In this document: positions 34,287 to 44,900 of the stretch, piece by piece
Position numbering within the stretch: position 1 is the first letter of the stretch
Layout: each line of letters opens with the position of its first letter
From: Oscillospiraceae bacterium
GTDB taxonomy: Bacteria > Bacillota > Clostridia > Oscillospirales > Oscillospiraceae
DNA: 64,000 nt
Assembly (NCBI GenBank): GCA_017549125.1
Contig: JAFYVL010000036.1
Location: 1-64,000 of the forward strand
Reading direction: 5' to 3'
Notes under the pieces: generated by a model
Database searches by the model: none
What the model was told of the DNA's origin: nothing
What the model saw: the letters and a program-made list of their open reading frames with translations, nothing else
Made by a program: the position numbers and the translations under genes

Positions 34287-36626
34287 TTAGATTGGTAAGC
34301 CTGTGGTCTGCACTCTGGCAACACCCAGACCGGATGCGGTGGCAAACAAGGTCACTTCCTCTGCCTCCGGCTTCACCGCCACGGTGATCCGACCTGCGTA
34401 CATTTGCCGCACAGGACTGCCTACAGGGGTATGGTCACAATTATCCGAGCCTGTGGCAATTACCTTGCCGCCTTGGGCTGCAAAGGTTACCAAAGGATCT
34501 GCATCCGGCACCGCCTGTCCGTCCTCGTCCAGACACACACAGGTAAATAGCATGAGATCCTGCGGATCGGTCACTGTGGTTTCCGGAATCAGTTGTAGCT
34601 TGTATGCCGGCTTTGTAGTTTGGAGCAAATCCCGGCATGCCGCTTGATCTTCCCGGTAGCCTACAGCCTCCAAGGTGCCTGCTTCGTAGGCCACCTGCCA
34701 TACGCTGTAGCTATAAGGCTTTACCTGCTGACGACCAAGGCTCACACCGTTGAGAATCAACTCCACCGTAGGGCAATTGGAGTACACGTGGATCTCCACC
34801 GGCTGTTTCTCCAACCCCTTCCAATTCCAATGGGATGCAATATGCACCATGGGCTCGGTTTTCCAGAAGGATTGATTCAGATAAAATGCGCTCTTTTTCT
34901 GCAGGAACATATCGATGGCACCGGAGCGTGCGCCAATGGCAGGCCATTGCGCCTCTCCACGGTAGTCAATGCCGCTCCATTGATAGCCGCCGATGACCCA
35001 GGGACGAGCCTTCAAAAAGCTCCAGGAATAGGATCTGCCGGGATATTTGGCGCTGCGGTCATGATCCAAACACCATGAGCGAGGACCGCTGTCCGGCGCT
35101 GTTTCCGATTCCTTTACCAAATACCAGCCCCGGGTGGTGTCCGTAGAACAGCACTCCGTTGCCAGAATGGCTTTGTCCGGGTACTGAGCACGTACCGTTT
35201 CATAAGTATGCAAATTATAATTGATGCCGATCACATCACAATCCGCAAAGACCGCAGAGGCTGTGGGATCAAAATTCTCCGCACACAGGATCAGACGATC
35301 CGGATCCAGGCTGCGAATGGTATGAACCATGGCTTTATGGATGCGTTTACCTATAGGTGTAATGTGATTGGGTTCTTCGTTGCTGGTAGACCAGAAGATC
35401 ACGCTGGGGTGATTGCGGTCACGACGGATCAGAAATTCCAGTTGCTCCCGTCCGTCGGCAGTGGTATCAAACCGTCGGGTCTCATCCACCACCAAAAAGC
35501 CCATTTCATCCAGCATATCCATGGTGGATTCTTTATGGGGGTAATGGCTGGTGCGGTAGCCGTTAGCGCCCATTTCCTTTAACAGCTCCAGCTTGTACCG
35601 GTTAATATTATCCGGCACAGCCAAACCGGTGAGAGAAAAATCCTGATGGCAGTTCACACCGTTGATAAAGGTGGGTTTGCCGTTGATCAGCAGGCCATGC
35701 TCAGCATCTGCAGACACTGTACGGAAACCGATCCGTACCCGGTTTTCATCCACCGGCTCACCATTGACGCAGAGTTTCGTAACCACCGTATATAGGTTGG
35801 GCGTTTCGGGACTCCACAGTTGGGGATCTTCAACTTTCGCCACATACGCAAGCATGGTCTTTTCCCGGGGCGGCAACAGCCCTTCCGTCCAGGCTTGGGC
35901 CACTTCCCTTCCCTGATCGTCCAACAACAGGCTGGTTACTGTCACGGATGCCGGTACATAATCATCGTTGCACAGGGTGGTTTCAAACTCCACCGCCCAA
36001 CTACCGTCGGCCTTCTTCCGGGCCGGGGCATATACACCATAGCGATCAATGGACACAGGCTCGGTGACTACCAGCCGCACATCCCGGTAAATACCGGCAC
36101 CGGCATACCACCAACCGTCCTGTTCCTGTCCGTTCACGTAGACAGCGATCACATTTTCTTTTTCAAAATACACAAAATCTGTAATATCCACCCCGAAGGA
36201 CACGGCTGCCGCAAAGCTTCTGTGGATCAAAATACCATTGAGGTAAATGGTAGCTTCGTGGGCGATACCGTCAAATTCCAGACGGATCCGCTTGTCCTGC
36301 CATTGGGGCTCCAGAGAAAAATGTCTCCGATACCAGGCGTTGCCGTATGTAAAGAAGCCTTTCTGGGCATTTGCCCCTTCCCGGGGTGTTTGTCCCACAA
36401 TATAATCATGGGGCAGATCCACATTGTGCCAACCCTCATCCCGTAGTTCATGGGTGGCATCCCGGTAGCCCTTCTCGCTGTCATCATAGTGGTAAGCAGC
36501 AGGTCCCATCAGCTTTCGCACGGTCTTGCTCTGGTATACCACCGCAGGCTTATTCAGCGGTACAGGCAACTGGATATCGCCTTCATAGAATCGCCAATCC
36601 CGATTCAATGAAATCGTTTGTCTCAT
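34287..36626 (-). CDS. GH2 beta-galactosidase-type enzyme with DUF4982, cytoplasmic
   Basis: 779 residues, no signal peptide. Order: sugar-binding jelly-roll (VDLPHDYIVGQ, YRRHFSLEP, GIAHEATIYLNG), Ig-like domain, (beta/alpha)8 barrel, then DUF4982 (DYRGEAQWPAIGARSGAIDM, LNQSFW) and a C-terminal Ig-like domain. The acid/base Glu is in STSNEEP near residue 419, and the probable nucleophile in ATECCS near 491. Enzymes of this type cleave beta-galactosides, sometimes beta-glucuronides or other linkages. It would act on sugars brought in by the importer encoded right behind it. The ATG has AGGAGG upstream. Confidence 0.92.
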   Translation of the reverse strand: MRQTISLNRDWRFYEGDIQLPVPLNKPAVVYQSKTVRKLMGPAAYHYDDSEKGYRDATHELRDEGWHNVDLPHDYIVGQTPREGANAQKGFFTYGNAWYRRHFSLEPQWQDKRIRLEFDGIAHEATIYLNGILIHRSFAAAVSFGVDITDFVYFEKENVIAVYVNGQEQDGWWYAGAGIYRDVRLVVTEPVSIDRYGVYAPARKKADGSWAVEFETTLCNDDYVPASVTVTSLLLDDQGREVAQAWTEGLLPPREKTMLAYVAKVEDPQLWSPETPNLYTVVTKLCVNGEPVDENRVRIGFRTVSADAEHGLLINGKPTFINGVNCHQDFSLTGLAVPDNINRYKLELLKEMGANGYRTSHYPHKESTMDMLDEMGFLVVDETRRFDTTADGREQLEFLIRRDRNHPSVIFWSTSNEEPNHITPIGKRIHKAMVHTIRSLDPDRLILCAENFDPTASAVFADCDVIGINYNLHTYETVRAQYPDKAILATECCSTDTTRGWYLVKESETAPDSGPRSWCLDHDRSAKYPGRSYSWSFLKARPWVIGGYQWSGIDYRGEAQWPAIGARSGAIDMFLQKKSAFYLNQSFWKTEPMVHIASHWNWKGLEKQPVEIHVYSNCPTVELILNGVSLGRQQVKPYSYSVWQVAYEAGTLEAVGYREDQAACRDLLQTTKPAYKLQLIPETTVTDPQDLMLFTCVCLDEDGQAVPDADPLVTFAAQGGKVIATGSDNCDHTPVGSPVRQMYAGRITVAVKPEAEEVTLFATASGLGVARVQTTGLPI

Positions 36627-36647
36627 ACGCTTTCCTCCTGTTCGTTA

Positions 36648-37283
36648 TTACAGGCTTTTTATGAGTGCCGCATATCGGGGCAGCAGCCAGCGGTAGGCCT
36701 CCGCAGAAAAATGATAATTGGGTTTTTCTGCACCCTTGGCCATGGCTTCATCGATCCAGGGCCGCTGGGAAAGATTTTGGAAGCTCAAGCCACTCATGCG
36801 GTAATTATCAAAACAAGGGATACTGTATCGGCCTGCGACCAGCAGCATGGCATCCACATAATCAATATCTCGCAGACCCAATTCATTGGGTTTGCGCTTG
36901 CGGTTATAATTGGTCATAAATAAGATTCTTGCCTTGGGATACTTTTCCAAAAGTCCCTGCGCCAGTACATTGAGAGCGCCCATGAAAGTGGTATCATCCA
37001 TGGAGTCCGGCTCTCCCATCGGTACATTCAGCCGTCTGTCATTGGCACCACCCAGCACCACCACATAGTCCGCACCGTCTTCCATTTCTCTATAACGACG
37101 GCACATAGGCTCGGAGTGCCCTTCCACATAAGCTAGCGTGTTGCCATTGACACCATAATTGAACACACGCATACCTTCCTGCTGTGCCAACAAACTGGGC
37201 CAGGTATACTCTGTGCCGGAAACATTACCGTAAATCAGAGAGTCTCCCAAGGCCACCAGGGTCTTATCTTTCAGGTTCGACAT
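36648..37283 (-). CDS. SGNH/GDSL-family hydrolase, cytoplasmic
   Basis: 211 residues. Block I TLVALGDSLIYGN (nucleophile Ser), the Gly of GVNG, and block III VLGGANDRR (GxND) are clear. In block V the His is in NYHFSAEAY but the usual Asp three residues before it is absent. The family hydrolyses esters, including acetyl groups on sugars, so a deacetylase for the imported glycan is likely. It is the first gene of the long minus-strand run; the ATG at 37283 has a GGAGG site. Confidence 0.85.
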   Translation of the reverse strand: MSNLKDKTLVALGDSLIYGNVSGTEYTWPSLLAQQEGMRVFNYGVNGNTLAYVEGHSEPMCRRYREMEDGADYVVVLGGANDRRLNVPMGEPDSMDDTTFMGALNVLAQGLLEKYPKARILFMTNYNRKRKPNELGLRDIDYVDAMLLVAGRYSIPCFDNYRMSGLSFQNLSQRPWIDEAMAKGAEKPNYHFSAEAYRWLLPRYAALIKSL

Positions 37284-37335
37284 ACGTCCGCCTCCTTACA
37301 TTTTCGGAATCTTGCCCATAGCAAGCAATCATGCA

Positions 37336-37474
37336 ATTATATTTTACCGCAACACGCCTCAGAATGACATTTAATGTTTCTATATTAAGTTTTAACTACA
37401 CTAAATCTTTGTGGAATTCATCTTTAACTAGGCTTTGTTTTCTGTTAATATTTACTAATAGACTTTGTGGTATT
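37336..37474. promoter_or_regulatory. Control region between the 14-gene run and the LysR pair
   Basis: In the 243-base intergenic region a minus-strand TATAAT (37341 to 37336) without good -35 fits an activator-dependent promoter for the long operon. Upstream of it are two related direct repeats, ACTAAATCTTTGTGGAATT (37400-37418) and ACTAA...CTTTGTGGTATT (37454-37474), starting 54 bp apart. They are candidate LysR-type binding sites. Confidence 0.45.
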
Positions 37475-37526
37475 TTGCCAGTAAAATAGATTTAACGCTA
37501 TATTTTCAAGGAAGGAGGGGCGCAAT

Positions 37527-38429
37527 TTGGAGTTTATTCAATTAAAATATTTTCAAGCCGTTGCAAAAACCGGCAAAATCGTAACTGCCGCAAAAAGTAT
37601 GTTTGTGACCCCTCCTGCGATCTCTTCCGCCATTTCTCAGTTGGAACGAGAATTGGGCACACCCTTGTTTTCCCGTATCGGCAACCGGCTGACCTTGAAT
37701 CAGCAAGGACAGATTCTGCTGCGGCATGCCAATGTGATCCTGTTTAATTTTGGCGCTGCAAAATCTGCTATTCTGGAAAGCCTGCCGGAAGGTCCTATGC
37801 ACATTTCCGTTGCAGCCACCCAGACCCATCTGCTTTCCGGTCTGATTACGGATTTTTCTGTCCATCACCCCAACCATACCATTACCCTCAATTCCACCAA
37901 CGGTGAAGCGCTGTTTAAAGGCGCATTCCAATACCGTTATGCCTTTTTGATCACCGCAGAAAGTCAAGCCATCGCCACCGTGCCGGAGGAATGTGATCGT
38001 ATCTGCTTATTTGAGGATTATCCGGCCATCATGGTCAGCAAGGATCATCCGCTGGCGCAGCAGAAAATCGTCCGTATCTCTGATTTAGAGGGCTATTCCC
38101 TGATCCATCCCCGAACTTACCCGGATTATTTCTCCCGAATCTTCTCCCTGTATGAGAATTTGGAGCTGCCTCAACCCTTGATTCGCACCTTCAGCCATTT
38201 GGTCTGCCAGACCATGACCATGCAAGGCCGTGCGGTATGTATGACCAGCATGCGTGCCGCCAAAGCCAACCCGGAAAAGTTTGTGCATATCCCCTTGGAA
38301 GCACCGGGTATTTCCTGGACCACTTATTTGTATTGGCGCAAAGATCGCACCATGTCTCCGGCTGAGCGCACCCTACTGCGATTCATGTCTGAATATTATC
38401 AAGTTGAACTTCCCAAGCATCTTTTATAA
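37527..38429 (+). CDS. LysR-family transcriptional regulator 1
   Basis: 300 residues starting at a TTG codon (37527) with GAAGGAGGGG six bases upstream. Residues 1-60 are the winged helix-turn-helix (LKYFQAVAKTGKIVTAAKSMFVTPPAISSAISQLE). The rest is the two-lobed effector-binding domain, with HISVAATQTHLLSGL near 90 and DYPAIMVSKDHPLAQQ near 170. It diverges from the 14-gene operon and is the likely regulator of it. It is a tandem paralogue of the next gene. Confidence 0.92.
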   Translation: MEFIQLKYFQAVAKTGKIVTAAKSMFVTPPAISSAISQLERELGTPLFSRIGNRLTLNQQGQILLRHANVILFNFGAAKSAILESLPEGPMHISVAATQTHLLSGLITDFSVHHPNHTITLNSTNGEALFKGAFQYRYAFLITAESQAIATVPEECDRICLFEDYPAIMVSKDHPLAQQKIVRISDLEGYSLIHPRTYPDYFSRIFSLYENLELPQPLIRTFSHLVCQTMTMQGRAVCMTSMRAAKANPEKFVHIPLEAPGISWTTYLYWRKDRTMSPAERTLLRFMSEYYQVELPKHLL

Positions 38430-38458
38430 CTGATTGACCCGGAAAGGAGGAAATATCC

Positions 38459-39343
38459 GTGGAAATTACCCAATTGAAATATTTTATGGCTGTGGCCAAA
38501 ACAGGTAAGATCGTCATTGCCGCGGATAGTCTGTTCGTGACCCCTCCTGCCATTTCCACTTCCATTGCCCAATTGGAGAAAGAACTGGGTGTGCAGCTGT
38601 TTACCCGTCGAGCTAACCGTCTGCAGTTGAATAAACAAGGCGAGATCTTTTTAGGCTATGCCGAAGCCATTCTCAACAGCATCAACCATGCCCGTACAGA
38701 AATTCAGGAAAGTATGGAAAACGGACCTCAGCATATTGCCGTGGCAGTGACCTCCTCCAATCTGTGGATCGACTTGATCTCCTCCTTTTCTCTGGAATAT
38801 CCCCAGTTGACTCTGACATCCAGTACCATGCCCAACAGCGACCTGATCGCCGGTACGTTCAGTAATCGCTACTCTTTCATACTGGCCTCCGATGGTGATC
38901 TGACCCCCAAGCTGGTGGAAGAATGTAACAGCTTGCTTCTGTTCCACGACTGTCCTGCCATTATGGTCAACAAAGCCCATCCTCTGGCCAACCGTGAAAC
39001 GGTAAGCTTGTCAGAACTGACGGAACAGCGCCTCATCTGGCCCCGCACCAATCAGAATTTTGCAGAAAGATACTATCAGCTGTTCCGTGACAGCCACATT
39101 TCCATCCCCATGATCTGTACCTATAGCTATCTGATCTGCCAATCTCTGGTATCGCAAAATGCCGCCGTGGCGCTGACCACCATGCAAGCCCAAAACGCCT
39201 GTATGGAGGATTTCCGGTTCATCCCCTTAGAAGCCAACGGCACCAAATGGGCCCAGCGGATCTACTGGCGCAAGGACGCTCCCTTAACGGATGCAGAACT
39301 GGCCTTCCACGATTTTATCTGCGAATATTACCTGCAAAAATAA
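38459..39343 (+). CDS. LysR-family transcriptional regulator 2
   Basis: 294 residues starting at GTG (38459) with AAAGGAGG eight bases upstream. The DNA-binding domain (LKYFMAVAKTGKIVIAADSLFVTPPAISTSIAQLE) is nearly the same as in regulator 1, while the effector domain has drifted more. The pair may recognise the same DNA and respond to different ligands, or form heteromers. Followed by a terminator, then the GH3 gene. Confidence 0.92.
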   Translation: MEITQLKYFMAVAKTGKIVIAADSLFVTPPAISTSIAQLEKELGVQLFTRRANRLQLNKQGEIFLGYAEAILNSINHARTEIQESMENGPQHIAVAVTSSNLWIDLISSFSLEYPQLTLTSSTMPNSDLIAGTFSNRYSFILASDGDLTPKLVEECNSLLLFHDCPAIMVNKAHPLANRETVSLSELTEQRLIWPRTNQNFAERYYQLFRDSHISIPMICTYSYLICQSLVSQNAAVALTTMQAQNACMEDFRFIPLEANGTKWAQRIYWRKDAPLTDAELAFHDFICEYYLQK

Positions 39344-39376
39344 GCCATCGATTCTTTGACGGATCGGTGGCTTTTA
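39342..39376 (+). terminator. Terminator of the LysR pair
   Basis: Arms AAGCCATCGAT (39342-39352) and ATCGGTGGCTT (39363-39373), one G-T pair, followed by TTTT-type sequence. Confidence 0.75.
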
Positions 39377-39472
39377 GCATTCTATTACGATACAGTAAAT
39401 GTTATTAACTTGCTTGACTTCCGGAGGATATGATAAGATATATTTAGAAAATTATATCTTTTGGAGGTATTT

Positions 39473-41890
39473 ATGGAACGTTGGGCTCGTATCAACTATC
39501 AGCCGGCCATCGCTTTGGGTGAAAACGGTCAACGGCTGACCGGTTCTGCACAGCATGCGCTGATCTCCCGAAAGGCCGCCTGCGAGGGCATGGTTCTGCT
39601 CAAGAACGAAAACAAGTTACTGCCCCTGACCAAGGGCGCAAAGGTTGCGCTGTTCGGTCGCGGACATATTGACTACATCAAAGGTGGCGGCGGCAGCGGC
39701 TCTGTTTCCACCGCTTACACCAAGAATCTGTACCACGGTCTGCTGGAAAAAGAAGCAGAAGGCAAAGTGCAGGTCTATCATCCTCTGTCTGATTACTATA
39801 CCCAGCAGCTGAAAGAGGAATGTGACTTCCTCAATTCTCTGGATCGTAAGGTCTATGCCCGAGAGAGACTGGTCAACGGTGTAGGCTCTCAAGAACCCCA
39901 GATCCCCCAGCAGCTGATGGCTGATGCCGCCCAGTTTGCGGATGTGGCTGTTTTTACCATCTCCCGTTATTCCTGCGAAAAATACGAGCGTCATCCCGGC
40001 AAGGGCGATTTCTGCCTGTCTGAGCAGGAAGCCGCTTTGCTGCAGGATGTAAAAGCCCATTTTGCCCATGTGGTAGTTGTGCTGAACATCGGCGGTGTGA
40101 TGGATGTATCCTGGTTTGCAGAGGACGCTGCCCTGGAAGCCGCTTTGCTGACTTGGCAATCCGGCATGGAGGGCGGTTTGGCCATTGCAGATATTCTGTG
40201 CGGTGATGTGACTCCCTCCGGCAAGCTGACGGACACCTTCGCGCGGAATTATCTGGACTACCCCTCTGCGGCTACTTTTGACGAGTCCATTGATTTTGTA
40301 AATTACTACGAGGATATTTATAACGGCTACCGCTATTTTGAGACCATTCCCGGTGCAGCCCAAAAGGTGATCTATCCCTTTGGTTACGGCTTGAGCTACA
40401 CCCAGTTCCACGTCAGCTATGATGCCGCCGTCAAAAACGGGGACACCATTTGCGTGGAATGCACCGTAGAAAACGTAGGCAAGCTGCCCGGCAAGGAAGT
40501 GGTGCAGATCTACGGAGAAGCTCCCCAAGGCAAGTTGGGCAAGTCCAAGCGTGTGCTGTGCGGTTTCCAAAAGACCCAGCTGTTGCAGCCCGGTCAGAGC
40601 CAGCGTATGCAGATTTCCTTTGATATGGAAATGCTTGCCAGCTATGACGATCTGGGTGCTGTACAAAAGTCCGCATTTTTGCTGGAAGCCGGTGAATATG
40701 CCATCTATGGCTGCACCGATCTGCGTCAAACTCAGAAGCTTTTAACCTTCTGTGAGGAAGAAAACCGCATTTTAAGCCAATGCACCCCCAAGGCTGTTCC
40801 CACCGAACTGCCCCACCGTATGCTGGCCGACGGTTCTATGCAGGCTCTGCCTGTTTTGGATGCACCTGCTCCCAAGCCCCTGCCCCAAGAACTGAAAGCC
40901 CAGTATCCCGACGAGAAATTCACTTTGTTCGATGTTGCCGAAGGTAAGGTCAGCGTCGAGGAACTGGTTGCCCATATGTCCGACAAGGAACTGGGCGATA
41001 TGCTCTACGGTCACAACACCGTATCCGTCTCCCCCACCAACGGCATTGGCGGCGGCGGACGGAAATCCCCCATGGCCATTCCCCTTGTACCGACCGCTGA
41101 CGGTCCTGCCGGCCTGCGTATTCCTCTGGAAGTTGGTATTTATACCACCGCATTCCCCTCTGCCACCCAAATCGCCTGCAGCTGGGATCCGGAGGTAGCC
41201 TATACCGTAGGTAAGGCCATCGCTCTGGAGATGAAGGAAAACAACATCGGTGTGTATCTTGCACCGGCGCTGAATGTCCATCGTGACCCCATGTGCGGAC
41301 GAAACTTTGAGTATTATTCCGAAGATCCTCTGATTTCCGGTGTTATGGCTACCGCCGCTGTTAAGGGTATTCAGGATCAAGGTGTGGTGGCTACCATCAA
41401 GCATCTGGCTTGTAACGGCAAAGAAACCAACCGTCGTAACAGCGATTCCCGTCTGTCTGAGCGTGCGCTCCGTGAAATTTATCTGAAGGGCTTTGAGATC
41501 ACCGTCAAGCAGGCAAAGCCCTGGGCGCTGATGACCGCTTATAACATGGTCAACGGTGTCCGTTCCTCCGCTCATTACGATATCATCACCGGCATCCTCC
41601 GTGACGAATGGGGTTGGGACGGTCTGGTTATGACCGACTGGCATGTGTTGGGTTCTCAGGTGGACGAGTTGCTGGCAGGCAACGATCTGAAAATGCCCGA
41701 GGCCGTTCGCATTGATGCGGTGATCAACAACGATCCTGCTCCCGGTGTTCCCATTCGTGGTGTAGCTTCCCAAGGTGTGTTCTACGACCTGGGCGAAATG
41801 ATCACCAGCGGTGAAGTTCCCAGAGCCATTGCCCAGCAAAGCGTTAAGCGTGTTTTGGAAATGATTATTAAATTGGGCGATCAAATGTAA
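39473..41890 (+). CDS. GH3 beta-glucosidase-type enzyme, circularly permuted, cytoplasmic
   Basis: 805 residues from the ATG at 39473, with TTGGAGG just upstream; an in-frame TTG at 39461 is part of that site. The domain order is reversed against most GH3 enzymes: the alpha/beta sandwich (KNENKLLPL, GGGGSGSV) and a fibronectin-like domain come first, and the catalytic barrel comes last, with GRNFEYYSEDPLISG, KHLACNGKETNR and the nucleophile Asp in LVMTDWH near residue 721. Reversed GH3 enzymes are known from Ruminococcus albus and Butyrivibrio. No signal peptide, so it trims imported oligosaccharides. A second permuted GH3 is at 59239-61602. It ends in a strong bidirectional terminator. Confidence 0.92.
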   Translation: MERWARINYQPAIALGENGQRLTGSAQHALISRKAACEGMVLLKNENKLLPLTKGAKVALFGRGHIDYIKGGGGSGSVSTAYTKNLYHGLLEKEAEGKVQVYHPLSDYYTQQLKEECDFLNSLDRKVYARERLVNGVGSQEPQIPQQLMADAAQFADVAVFTISRYSCEKYERHPGKGDFCLSEQEAALLQDVKAHFAHVVVVLNIGGVMDVSWFAEDAALEAALLTWQSGMEGGLAIADILCGDVTPSGKLTDTFARNYLDYPSAATFDESIDFVNYYEDIYNGYRYFETIPGAAQKVIYPFGYGLSYTQFHVSYDAAVKNGDTICVECTVENVGKLPGKEVVQIYGEAPQGKLGKSKRVLCGFQKTQLLQPGQSQRMQISFDMEMLASYDDLGAVQKSAFLLEAGEYAIYGCTDLRQTQKLLTFCEEENRILSQCTPKAVPTELPHRMLADGSMQALPVLDAPAPKPLPQELKAQYPDEKFTLFDVAEGKVSVEELVAHMSDKELGDMLYGHNTVSVSPTNGIGGGGRKSPMAIPLVPTADGPAGLRIPLEVGIYTTAFPSATQIACSWDPEVAYTVGKAIALEMKENNIGVYLAPALNVHRDPMCGRNFEYYSEDPLISGVMATAAVKGIQDQGVVATIKHLACNGKETNRRNSDSRLSERALREIYLKGFEITVKQAKPWALMTAYNMVNGVRSSAHYDIITGILRDEWGWDGLVMTDWHVLGSQVDELLAGNDLKMPEAVRIDAVINNDPAPGVPIRGVASQGVFYDLGEMITSGEVPRAIAQQSVKRVLEMIIKLGDQM

Positions 41891-41891
41891 T

Positions 41892-41929
41892 AAAAATGCA
41901 GTCTGTACGAAAATACAGACTGCATTTTT
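41892..41929. terminator. Bidirectional terminator between convergent genes
   Basis: Perfect 16-bp stem (41892-41907 with 41914-41929), A-run on the left and T-run on the right, in the 41-base gap between the GH3 gene and the convergent giant. Confidence 0.93.
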
Positions 41930-41931
41930 TA

Positions 41932-44900
41932 TTAGGAATTCTTTAAATTGGGAATGTTCCAGGAAAGGTCATAGCCATTCAGCATTGCCTGAATTGCCTG
42001 AATCTGTTCCGGACGCAAGGTATCCAGTTGGGTGTCGATGATCTCCACCATATCCTGCATACTGTAGGATGCCACGGCGCTTTCGATCACCATACCATTG
42101 GTCAAAGTCAAGCTGACCTTGGCATGGATTTTGGCACTGCCGTAATTGGCAATATCAATATGATTGAGTCGCAAGGTCAAGGTATTCCGGAAGGAATCCA
42201 CAGAGCGATCGATCACAAGATCTTCTGTCAGCCACAGGCTGTAACTCATGGTATCAAACAGAGCCTTCACCGTATCATCTGCATAGAATTCTGCCTTGTA
42301 ACCGAAACCGGTAGTGGCAGTTGCCAGACTCAGCTTGGTAATTCCCACATAGATGCGATGGAAGCTATAGCTTCCCTCCGGGGTCTGCAAGGCAATGTAT
42401 CGGTTGCCGTTAGTGGCCACCCAATCCGATGCCACATCACCTGCAACCTGCAGCTGTCCCAAATTGGCATCGCTGTAGCTGTCGGTGGTGGAATCCATAC
42501 CGTAGAGCACACCGGAAACGGTGAGCTGTGCAAGGCTGTGACCATTCAGATCCAAATACAGATCTCCGGTCACCGTGACCTGCTCATTGGAATCCGCCAG
42601 CAGTTTTACATAGCTGCCCTGGGCATTGTCCACCGCCTCTTGTAGGGTCGTGTAGCAAGTAGTCACACCCTCTTTGGTGACCGATGCCACATACTGCTGG
42701 ATCTGGAAGGTCTTACTGACGCTGTATTCACCCACGGAGGCAGTGACCGTAGCCGTACCGGCAGCGGTGTTGTTCTCGTAGGTCAAGGTCAGTTCGCCGC
42801 TGTTCCAGTTGTCGCTATAGATCACGGAAGCCGGTGTTACAGCCGTACCTGTGTAGATATAAGGTGGTGCATCCAGCGTCAGCGTTGCCGTTTGCACCGG
42901 CAGATCCAGAGCATTGCTTACATGATCTTCCAGTTCCACAGCACCCACGCTGATCCGGTCCGCATCCTCATCTGCAGACCAACCCATGTAGCACACATAG
43001 TCTGCCGCTGTGACACCTGACATAAACATGCTGTTCATAATCATATCCTGTGCGCCCAGCCTTCGACCATAAGCAGTATAGGCTGTTTTATCCAAAAATA
43101 CGATTCTGCTAAACTCCGCATCGGTAGCCTTTGCCTTATGACGGCTGTGACCGTAGATGCTCACATCATTGTCGTTATAATCCAAGGAGATGTTCACACC
43201 GCTGCCAATATACAGGTTTACCGTGCCTTCCACCAAATGATCGGTAGAGAAACTCAGACCGCTGGTATTATTATAGCAACCGCCATAGACACGACGGCTG
43301 ATCTTACCGCCGGTGAGCCAAACATCCACATTGCCCACCAAGTTTTTAGACAAGCAACCGCCAAACACCTGTTCAAAGCTGCCGCCCTCGTAATTTACCG
43401 TCACCTGTCCAATGGTGTTCACACCGTTGAAGCCGCCGCCATAAATAGCCATGCCCTCACCACCGGTCACACGCATCTGTACAGCGCCAATACTGCAAGT
43501 GCCGTTAGAACCGCCATAGACAGTGGTATAGCCATTGCCGCCGGTGATGTTCATATATACCGTACCGCCAATATTGCCCATGGCAGATCCGCCGATCACC
43601 AGATAGCTGTCGTGATAATTGTGGCTCACATAGTCCACATCCTTGTTTACATCACCGCCTACGGTCAAATGCACGTCTCCGGAGACATGATCCTTATAAG
43701 AGCCGCCGTAGATCCAACCCCAGCGACCTGCCAATATGGTCAGATCCGTGCTTTCCACAGCCACATTGCTGCCACCAAAGATACGGGTATTGATGCCGTC
43801 GTAGCTGCCGTCGCCATGGATCACGGTCACATTCTTCTGAATGCAGGTTTTATAACCGCTGCAGAACAGGTAGAAATACTCGCTGCTCTCGTTGCCGTCC
43901 TGAGCAGGATTGGGCAGCCACAGGGTCATGTTATCAAAATTAACCGCATCCCGAATAAAGAACATATTGCTTTGGGGATTCAGTTCCAGCCGACCGCCGG
44001 TAATGGTCACGGATTTTCCATGGGCATTCCACACAGAAACCTGAATGGTGTCCAAAATATGCACCGTGCCATTTTGGGCAACCGCAGACAGCGCCTTGTC
44101 AAGGGTCAAATAGGGTGCATCCTGTGTACCCGTTGCGTTATCATCACCGGTGCTGCTCACATATACCTGGGCTCGAGCCAATTCCAGCTTGCCAACCACA
44201 GGGTTATACACCACCTGGAATTCCGTCTGGTCTGCCACAAAGCAGGCAGAGGTATTAGACAAGGAGTCAGCAAATGCACCTGCCTGGGAAGCGGTGATGC
44301 GAATGGGTTCGCAGTTCAGTTCCGACACATCCGGCAGCTTTGTGCCGGTGTTATCCACATGGATGCTGTCGATCACCGGTGTATGCTTCAGTACAGCCGC
44401 ACAATCTGCGCCCAATTCCGCGCCACCGGAAATCTCTGTGTTTCCGCTGATCTGCAACCGTCCGGCCGCAAAATAATTACTGCCGTTTCCAATGACACCA
44501 CCGGACAGATACACCGTACCGGTGCTGTAAATATTGCCGCCCTGGGCCGCTGTACCATCCAGAATATGGGTGGTGCTGTCAGATTGTGCAGCCTCGGTGG
44601 TTTTTGTGACAGCCTTGCGGAATTTCACAGATTTTTGCAGGGTCACCGTACCCAGTTCGGTTTCCTCCACCGCCATGGTGTTGATATTGGCAAATCCGTT
44701 ACTGGGACGCAGCACAAAGTAGCATTCCCAGGTCGAGCTGTCCGCCTTGGACAGGAAGGCCGCCAAAGCAATATCATTGTTTACTGTAAAAATTTGGTAC
44801 TTATTCTTACCCTGGCAAATCAGGAAGTTTCCGTCACCCTGGTAAATGCAGATCCAGTATTCACTCTTTTCCCGATTGACCAGATTCAGAACATCACCGA

